This document shows positions 1-4,089 of a stretch of DNA of 16,205 nt, one piece after another. Each line of letters begins with the position of its first letter. The first letter of the stretch is position 1. This stretch comes from an uncultured Gemmatimonadota bacterium (lineage in GTDB: Bacteria; Gemmatimonadota; Gemmatimonadetes; Gemmatimonadales; Gemmatimonadaceae). A program made the translations under genes and the position numbers. Location: positions 1-16,205 of the forward strand of contig CAIVJV010000345.1 of NCBI GenBank assembly GCA_903906325.1, in the 5' to 3' direction. Under the pieces are notes generated by a model. It was not told where the DNA came from. It saw nothing but the letters and a program-made list of their open reading frames with translations, and ran no database searches.

Positions 1-243
1 CGGGAAGAACCACCGCAGGTCAGGATGCTGGAGGTCGCCCGACAGTCGGCACTGGGCACAGGTGCCGCAGGGACCCTGGGGCGCCTCACAGAGCAACCGC
101 TGCCCGAGCCAGAGCGCGAGCCGCTGCTTGCCGATCCCCGGCGGTCCCTGTAGGAGGAGACTCGCGGGGAGCGCCCCGCGATCGGCCAGATCGGCCAGGC
201 GCGCCTGCGTCGTCTCGTGACCGTAGAGGGGAACGATCGGCAC
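1..243 (-). CDS. holB: DNA polymerase III subunit delta' (partial, N-terminal 81 residues)
   Basis: This is the N-terminal part of a clamp-loader AAA+ ATPase; the gene continues beyond the left edge of the window. Delta' is a stator subunit of the clamp loader that opens and places the beta sliding clamp on DNA. Translating the complement from a GTG at 243 gives MPIVPLYGHE, then a P-loop GPPGIGKQ at residues 33-40. A zinc-module cysteine set follows at C52, C59, C62 and C65 (spacing C-x6-C-x2-C-x2-C), and then an HPD motif. P-loop followed by a four-Cys zinc module is the hallmark shared by delta' and gamma/tau. The short N-terminus and the absence of the long DnaX-style lead-in favour delta'. 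The GTG lies 5 bases after the stop of the upstream flavoprotein gene, with a weak GTAGG upstream, so the gene is probably cotranscribed with purE-purK. A DnaX-type reading cannot be fully excluded from 81 residues. Confidence 0.85.
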   Translation of the reverse strand, partial: MPIVPLYGHETTQARLADLADRGALPASLLLQGPPGIGKQRLALWLGQRLLCEAPQGPCGTCAQCRLSGDLQHPDLRWFFP

Positions 244-248
244 GGAGC

Positions 249-698
249 CTACCGCGTGGTCGCGGCGCGACCGGTCAGGTCGTCGATATGGATCCGGAAC
301 AGGATCGCCCGCTCCGGGAGGGGATCGTCGGGGGTGAAGGCCTCGGGGACCACCGCGCGCACCCGCGTCACCCCCTCCGCATACTGCGCACGCTCGGCGT
401 CACTGCCATCGGCACGGAGCAGATAGATCGCGCCCTTCACCACGACCGAGCGCCAATCGAACCGTGCCTCGATCTCATCGACTTCGAAGGCGACCCACCG
501 ATGATGCGCGATCGCCTCGAGCTTCGCGCCCGGCGTGGTCCGGCCGTAGAGCCAGCCATCGGCATACGTGTAATGCAGGGGCTCGATATCGATCCGGTCC
601 CGATGCGCGAACGCCAGACGTCCCACCTGATTGCGCGCCAGGAGCGCGAGGGATTCCTCGCGGGTGAGCTCGCGGAAGTGCGGTCGCGGAGTCGCCAT
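249..698 (-). CDS. PNPOX-like (pyridoxamine 5'-phosphate oxidase family) flavin-binding protein
   Basis: A 149-residue cytosolic protein of the split-barrel flavin-binding fold, closest in pattern to the NimA-like / Pyridox_ox_2 group. The N-terminal signature is a helix followed by the strand VGRLAFAHRDRIDIEPLHY (about residues 26-44), then a YADGWLYGRT strand and the GAKLEAI helix that in this family contacts the FMN phosphate. The length is normal for the family. These proteins bind FMN, or sometimes F420 or heme, and reduce small substrates; the substrate here cannot be read from sequence. The ATG at 698 has a good Shine-Dalgarno (GGGAGG, 8 bases upstream) and lies 14 bases after the purK stop. 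holB starts 5 bases downstream, so it sits inside an apparent purE-purK-flavoprotein-holB transcript. A role in purine synthesis is not implied. Confidence 0.8.
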   Translation of the reverse strand: MATPRPHFRELTREESLALLARNQVGRLAFAHRDRIDIEPLHYTYADGWLYGRTTPGAKLEAIAHHRWVAFEVDEIEARFDWRSVVVKGAIYLLRADGSDAERAQYAEGVTRVRAVVPEAFTPDDPLPERAILFRIHIDDLTGRAATTR

Positions 699-712
699 GG
701 TCGAGCCTCCCG

Positions 713-1849
713 TCAGACGGTCAGGGTGCGATACGCCGCGCAGACCCGGTCGAGCGCCTCCTCCGGCGTCGCCCCATCCGCCGAGAGGTGGCCCATCTTC
801 CGGCCGGGACGGGCCTCGTGCTTCCCGTACAGATGCACGCGGACCCCGGGAATCGCCAGCGCGCGGGTGAAATCGGGCGCGCCCTCCGCCCAGAGATCCC
901 CGAGGAGGTTGTGGATCGCGGCCGGCCGCACCACCGCGGTGGCGCCGAGGGGAAGCCCGGTGATCGCCCGGACGAGCTGCTCGAACTGGCTCGTCGGGTG
1001 GGCGCGCTCCGAGTGGTGATAGGTGTTATGGGGGCGGGGTGCGAGCTCGTTCACGAGCAGGGTCCCATCGCGCAACACGAACATCTCCGTCGCGAGGAGC
1101 CCGACGATGCCGAGGCGCTCAGCGATCCCCTGCGCGAGCGTGGTCGCCTGGGTCTCGCGCGTGGCATCGACGCCCGACGGCGTCACCGCCCACGTGAGGA
1201 CCCCATCCGTGTGGAAGTTCCGTGACGTCGGGTAAGCGACCATCGCACCATCGGCGCGGCGTGCGACGAGCACGCTGATCTCCGTCGCGATGTCGAGGAA
1301 GGCCTCGACCACACAGACCGGGGCGCGGAGCGACTCGAAGGCGGTCACGCCCTCCGTCGCGGTGCGCACGCGGATCTGTCCCCGCCCGTCGTAGCCCCCC
1401 ATCGCACTCTTCACGATCGAGCGGCCGAGCTCGGCGACCGCCGTGCCCGCGCTCGCCGCGTCCCGCACGGTGCGGAACGGCCCGAGGGGGAATCCGTTCG
1501 CGAGCAACCACTCCTTCTGCCGCGCGCGCTCCTGCACGATCACCACCGACTCGACGCCCGGATGGAGCGGGGCGATCGCCCCCACCGCCTCGAGTGAGGC
1601 GCGCGGGATCTGTTCGATCTCGAGGGTCACCGCCGCACACCCACGCGCGAGTTCGGCTGCGGCGCCGGCGTCGGCCCAGGGCGCGGTGATCACGTGCGAG
1701 GCGACGGGGCGGGCCGGGCAGTCGCGCTCGGGGTCGAGGACGCGCACGTCGTAGCCCATCGTGCGCGCGGCCATCGCGGTCATGCGGCCGAGTTGACCAC
1801 CGCCGAGGAAGCCGAGGGTCGCGCCCGGCGGGACGGGCGCCGGCGTCAT
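713..1849 (-). CDS. purK: N5-carboxyaminoimidazole ribonucleotide synthase
   Basis: PurK is a 378-residue ATP-grasp enzyme. It converts 5-aminoimidazole ribonucleotide, bicarbonate and ATP to N5-CAIR in de novo purine synthesis, in the cytosol. The N-terminal pre-ATP-grasp domain opens with the family signature FLGGGQLGRM (residues 14-23). The central ATP-grasp includes the segment SIVKSAMGGYDGRGQ, whose Gly-rich loop covers ATP. Further on come the metal-binding LLVNELAPRPHNTYHHS and the C-terminal LYGKHEARPGRKMGHL, all canonical for PurK. Length is typical (350-400). The ATG at 1849 overlaps the purE stop as ATGA, the classical arrangement for translational coupling of the two enzymes acting in series. 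Identification is secure; the N-terminal dozen residues are a poorly conserved extension. Confidence 0.97.
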   Translation of the reverse strand: MTPAPVPPGATLGFLGGGQLGRMTAMAARTMGYDVRVLDPERDCPARPVASHVITAPWADAGAAAELARGCAAVTLEIEQIPRASLEAVGAIAPLHPGVESVVIVQERARQKEWLLANGFPLGPFRTVRDAASAGTAVAELGRSIVKSAMGGYDGRGQIRVRTATEGVTAFESLRAPVCVVEAFLDIATEISVLVARRADGAMVAYPTSRNFHTDGVLTWAVTPSGVDATRETQATTLAQGIAERLGIVGLLATEMFVLRDGTLLVNELAPRPHNTYHHSERAHPTSQFEQLVRAITGLPLGATAVVRPAAIHNLLGDLWAEGAPDFTRALAIPGVRVHLYGKHEARPGRKMGHLSADGATPEEALDRVCAAYRTLTV

Positions 1850-2340
1850 GGGAGGGTCTGTGCGCGCACGGTGTCGGCGCGCGTGGCCCGCCAGACACGG
1901 AGCCGCTCGCGCACCGCGGGATGATGCGCCCCGACGATCTCGGCGGCGAGCACGGCGGCATTCGTCGCGCCCGGCTTCCCGATGGCGAGCGTCCCCACGG
2001 GGACCCCGGCGGGCATCTGCACGATCGAGAGGAGCGCGTCGATCCCGTTGAGGGCGGTGACGTTCACCGGGACACCGAGCACGGGGACGAGCGTCTTGGA
2101 GGCGACCATCCCCGGGAGGTGGGCCGCGCCGCCGGCGCCGGCGATGATCGCGAGGAGCCCTCGGCCCTCGGCGGCCTCCGCGTACGCGAACATCTCATCC
2201 GGCGTCCGGTGCGCCGAGACGACCTTCGCCTCGAAGGGGATCTCGAGCTCTGTGAGAAGGTCGCAGGCGGCGCTCAGGGTCTCGTAGTCGGTCTTGGAAC
2301 CCATGATGACGCCGACGAGGGGCGAGGCGGAGGCGGTCAT
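1846..2340 (-). CDS. purE: N5-carboxyaminoimidazole ribonucleotide mutase (class I PurE)
   Basis: PurE isomerises the N5-CAIR made by PurK to CAIR in purine biosynthesis. The 164-residue product has the full class I pattern. This comprises VGVIMGSKTD near the N-terminus (phosphate-binding loop), the catalytic SAHRTPDEM, the glycine-rich AGAGGAAHLPGMVASKT, and the C-terminal ALLSIVQMPAGVPVGTLAIG. The usual GSxSD loop reads GSKTD, a conservative change. Together with an adjacent purK this marks the N5-CAIR route rather than the one-step class II AIR carboxylase. The ATG at 2340 has no Shine-Dalgarno. A CATATT box ends 6 bases before it, so the transcript may be leaderless (inference). The dehydrogenase gene ends 34 bases upstream on the same strand, so read-through from it is also possible. 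Confidence 0.97.
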   Translation of the reverse strand: MTASASPLVGVIMGSKTDYETLSAACDLLTELEIPFEAKVVSAHRTPDEMFAYAEAAEGRGLLAIIAGAGGAAHLPGMVASKTLVPVLGVPVNVTALNGIDALLSIVQMPAGVPVGTLAIGKPGATNAAVLAAEIVGAHHPAVRERLRVWRATRADTVRAQTLP

Positions 2341-2352
2341 GGCTGAAATATG
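2341..2352 (-). promoter_or_regulatory. possible -10 region of purE (leaderless start)
   Basis: On the minus strand CATATT (2352-2347) is followed after 6 bases by the purE ATG, so transcription starting about 7 bases downstream would begin at or next to the start codon. The 10-mer CATATTTCAG here recurs exactly upstream of pckA (14367-14358). No convincing -35 hexamer is visible, so this is tentative. Confidence 0.3.
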
Positions 2353-2374
2353 GCGGGTCGTGGCCCCATCCGAC

Positions 2375-3127
2375 CTACCGTGCCGGGGCCTTGAGTCGCG
2401 ACATCCCCCCGTCCACCGGGATCACCTGGCCGGTGACCCAGTCGCTCGCGGGGTCGAGGAGCCAGCGCGCGGGCGCGACGAGATCGTCGGGGGTCCCGAT
2501 CCGTCCCGCGGGGTGCATCGCCACCGAGGCGGCGAGGGAGGCGGGGTTCCCGGTGATCCGCGCCGCGAGCGGGGTCGCCACCAATCCCGGCGCGAGCGCG
2601 TTCACGCGCAGCTGGCGTGACGCATAGGTGGCCGCCGCGCTCCGCACCAGACCGGACACCGCCCCCTTGGCGGCGGCGATCGCCTCGTGGTTCGGGAGCC
2701 CGGTCTCCGAGGCGGCGCTCGAGAAGAGCAGCACACTCCCGCCATCGGTCATCACGCGACCGGCCGCGCGCACCGCGGCGAACGCCGTCTGCACATTGAG
2801 CCGGAGCGTCTCGGCGAGCTCTGCCTCGGAGGTGAGATGGGCCGGCTTGAGGAGGATCGACCCGACGGCGTTCACGATCCCGGCAACCCGCCCATGCCTC
2901 GCTTTCGCTTCGGCGACGAGGGCCTCCACGGCCGCGAAATCGGAGGCCTCCACCGCCTGCGCCTCGGCGCCGAGGGCGGTTGCGAGGGGGGTGAGACGAT
3001 CGAGGGTGCGGCCCGCGAGGACGAGCGTGGCGCCATCGGCCGCGAGCGCCTCCGCGAGGCGGGAGCCGATGCCGCCCGCGGCGCCGAGGATGACGTAGGC
3101 GCCAGTGGCGCGGAGTGAGGAGGACAT
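2375..3127 (-). CDS. atypical short-chain dehydrogenase/reductase lacking the catalytic Tyr
   Basis: This is a Rossmann-fold SDR protein (250 residues from the chosen start). The nucleotide-binding ILGAAGGIGSRL lies near residues 13-24. NAVGSI corresponds to the NAG motif, the Ser strand is LLFSSAASETG, and the C-terminal part carries RVNALAPGLVATPL and PVDGGM. The active-site motif YxxxK reads IAAAK (in NHEAIAAAKGAV), so the Tyr is replaced by Ile while Ser and Lys are kept. The reaction and substrate are unknown, and activity may be altered. The reading frame is open to a GTG at 3184, but that start lies in the loop of the tRNA terminator-like hairpin. ATG at 3127 (chosen; SDR homology begins directly after it) or ATG at 3145 is more likely. 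Neither has a clear Shine-Dalgarno. The gene lies between tRNA-Asn and purE on the same strand. Confidence 0.85.
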   Translation of the reverse strand: MSSSLRATGAYVILGAAGGIGSRLAEALAADGATLVLAGRTLDRLTPLATALGAEAQAVEASDFAAVEALVAEAKARHGRVAGIVNAVGSILLKPAHLTSEAELAETLRLNVQTAFAAVRAAGRVMTDGGSVLLFSSAASETGLPNHEAIAAAKGAVSGLVRSAAATYASRQLRVNALAPGLVATPLAARITGNPASLAASVAMHPAGRIGTPDDLVAPARWLLDPASDWVTGQVIPVDGGMSRLKAPAR

Positions 3128-3170
3128 ATCGAGCGAACGAGACATGCGCGTGGGCCGTTCCGAGAACGCC

Positions 3171-3206
3171 CGAGAGCCCCGCACGCAGCGCGCGCTGGGG
3201 CTCTCG
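3171..3206 (-). terminator. hairpin downstream of tRNA-Asn, probable terminator
   Basis: A perfect 10-bp inverted repeat, CGAGAGCCCC (3171-3180) and GGGGCTCTCG (3197-3206), encloses a 16-base loop. That loop contains the self-complementary AGCGCGCGCT. It begins 8 bases after the 3' end of the mature tRNA. No T-run follows, so it is not a textbook intrinsic terminator, but position and stem strength fit 3'-end formation of the tRNA transcript. Confidence 0.55.
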
Positions 3207-3214
3207 TCAGGAAG

Positions 3215-3287
3215 CGACCGCGACAGGACTCGAACCTGTGACCCGGTGATTAACAGTCACCTGCTCTACCAGCTGAGCTACGCGGCC
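3215..3287 (-). tRNA. tRNA-Asn(GTT)
   Basis: The complement folds into a complete 73-base cloverleaf. The acceptor stem GGCCGCG pairs with CGCGGTC with one G-U at pair 2-71. The D arm is GCTC-AGCTGGTA-GAGC, and the anticodon stem GGTGA/TCACC carries the loop CTGTTAA. The T arm is ACAGG-TTCGAGT-CCTGT, and the discriminator base is G. The anticodon GTT (complement of 3252-3254) reads the Asn codons AAC and AAU. CCA is not encoded and must be added post-transcriptionally. A promoter-like element lies 10 bases upstream and a strong hairpin 8 bases downstream, so it is probably a monocistronic tRNA. The toxin-antitoxin pair begins 168 bases away, divergently oriented. Confidence 0.97.
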
Positions 3288-3297
3288 GGAATCCGGA

Positions 3298-3326
3298 AAG
3301 CTAGTGAGGCGCAGGAGGTGCTTCAA
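3298..3326 (-). promoter_or_regulatory. probable promoter of tRNA-Asn
   Basis: On the minus strand TTGAAG (3326-3321) and TAGCTT (3303-3298) are separated by exactly 17 bases, a normal sigma-70-type layout. The -10 end lies 10 bases before the first tRNA base, which would leave a 5' leader of about 3 bases. The TAGCTT hexamer recurs before the FHA-like gene at 10091. Confidence 0.5.
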
Positions 3327-3405
3327 CCCGGAGGGGCGTGCGATGATGCGGCGTGGCCTGGGCTGGATCGGTGATGATCTCCCGCGTGGGTTTCGTCGGA
3401 TGGAC

Positions 3406-3433
3406 TTGCACGAGGGCTCTGACTAGCTAAATT
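3406..3433 (+). promoter_or_regulatory. probable promoter of the toxin-antitoxin pair
   Basis: TTGCAC (3406-3411), 16 bases, then TAAATT (3428-3433) is the best sigma-70-like pair ahead of the antitoxin. The -10 lies between the two copies of the TGACTAGCTAA repeat, so a protein bound to the repeats would block it. This is inferred from sequence pattern only. Confidence 0.4.
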
Positions 3434-3443
3434 GACTAGCTAA
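3420..3443 (+). repeat. tandem 11-bp direct repeat, probable antitoxin operator
   Basis: TGACTAGCTAA occurs twice (3420-3430 and 3433-3443), separated by AT, giving a 13-bp period. Each copy contains the palindrome TAGCTA. The repeat lies directly before the Shine-Dalgarno of the antitoxin gene. Toxin-antitoxin operons of the Phd/YefM class are autorepressed by antitoxin binding to repeated short palindromes in just this position. The run is strikingly AT-rich compared with its surroundings. Confidence 0.5.
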
Positions 3444-3455
3444 CAGGAGCCTTCC

Positions 3456-3686
3456 ATGAAAACCGTCACCATGCACAAAGCCAAGTCCACCCTCTCCCAG
3501 CTCGTCGCCGACGTCGAGGCCGGGGAGGAGATCATCATCATGCGGGGGAAGGTCCCCGCGGCACGGCTCGTGGGGCTGCATGCCGCGCCCGCGCGGGTCT
3601 TCGGGGCGCTTGCGGGTCAGGTCGAGGTCCCCGCCGCCTTCTTCGAGCCGCTCCCCGAGGGCGAGCTGGACCCCTGGGAGGGGTGA
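3456..3686 (+). CDS. type II antitoxin, Phd/YefM family
   Basis: A 76-residue antitoxin that should bind and neutralise the PIN toxin encoded immediately downstream and repress its own operon. The N-terminal MKTVTMHKAKSTLSQLVADV, followed by EAGEEIIIMRGKVPAARL, is the classic Phd/YefM fold: a strand, a helix with KSxLSxLv, then a beta-hairpin ending in R-G-K-x-x-A-R-L. The C-terminal tail (about residues 48-76; AFFEPLPEGELDPWEG) is acidic and aromatic, as expected of the toxin-wrapping segment. The start is supported by AGGAG six bases before ATG 3456. The stop TGA lies two bases before the toxin start chosen here. Length is normal (70-90). Family assignment is firm; partner specificity is inferred from adjacency. 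Confidence 0.92.
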   Translation: MKTVTMHKAKSTLSQLVADVEAGEEIIIMRGKVPAARLVGLHAAPARVFGALAGQVEVPAAFFEPLPEGELDPWEG

Positions 3687-3688
3687 GC

Positions 3689-4075
3689 GTGCGGATCCTC
3701 CTCGATACCCACGCCCTCCTCTGGTGGCTGGCCGGCGATCGGCAGCTCTCCGTCACGGCGCGTCGCACCATCTCGGATCAGCGGCACGATGTCTTCGTGA
3801 GCGCGGCGTCCGCGTGGGAGGTGACCACCAAGCATCGGCTCGGGAAGTTGCCGATGGCGGGGCCGCTCGCCGTCGACTTCGCACGGGAGGTGCGTCGGCA
3901 GGGGTTCACGCCGCTGCCGATCACCCTCGAGCAGGCGCAGGTCGCGGGGGCCCTCTCGCACGAGCACCGCGATCCCTTCGACCGGATGCTGGTGGCGCAG
4001 GCGCGCGAGGAGAAGCTCGCCCTCGTCTCCAACGAGATCATCTTCGACCGGCTTGGCGTCACGCGCGTCTGGTAG
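3689..4075 (+). CDS. type II toxin, PIN-domain ribonuclease (VapC-like)
   Basis: A PIN-domain protein of 128 residues, predicted to be a Mg-dependent endoribonuclease held inactive by the preceding antitoxin. Motifs in order are LLDTHALLWWL (first catalytic Asp), SAASAWEVTTKHRLGKL (conserved Glu) and HRDPFDRMLVAQA (second Asp). The C-terminus LVSNEIIFDRLGVTRVW has Glu where many PIN domains have a fourth Asp. RNA targets cannot be predicted. GTG at 3689 is chosen because GGAGG (3677-3681) is 7 bases upstream. GTG at 3683 overlaps the antitoxin stop and would be only one base from that site. The stop codon TAG (4073-4075) lies inside a strong hairpin that separates the gene from convergent uvrA. 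Confidence 0.9.
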   Translation: MRILLDTHALLWWLAGDRQLSVTARRTISDQRHDVFVSAASAWEVTTKHRLGKLPMAGPLAVDFAREVRRQGFTPLPITLEQAQVAGALSHEHRDPFDRMLVAQAREEKLALVSNEIIFDRLGVTRVW

Positions 4076-4086
4076 GCGCGCGTGAC
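4058..4086. terminator. bidirectional hairpin between the PIN toxin and uvrA
   Basis: GTCACGCGCG (4058-4067) and CGCGCGTGAC (4077-4086) are perfect reverse complements. In rightward RNA the stem can grow to 12 bp with one G-U, leaving a five-base loop (4070-4074). It covers the last codons and stop of the toxin gene and the gap to the uvrA stop at 4090, so it could terminate or protect both convergent transcripts. There is no T-run in either direction. Confidence 0.55.
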
Positions 4087-4089
4087 ATC

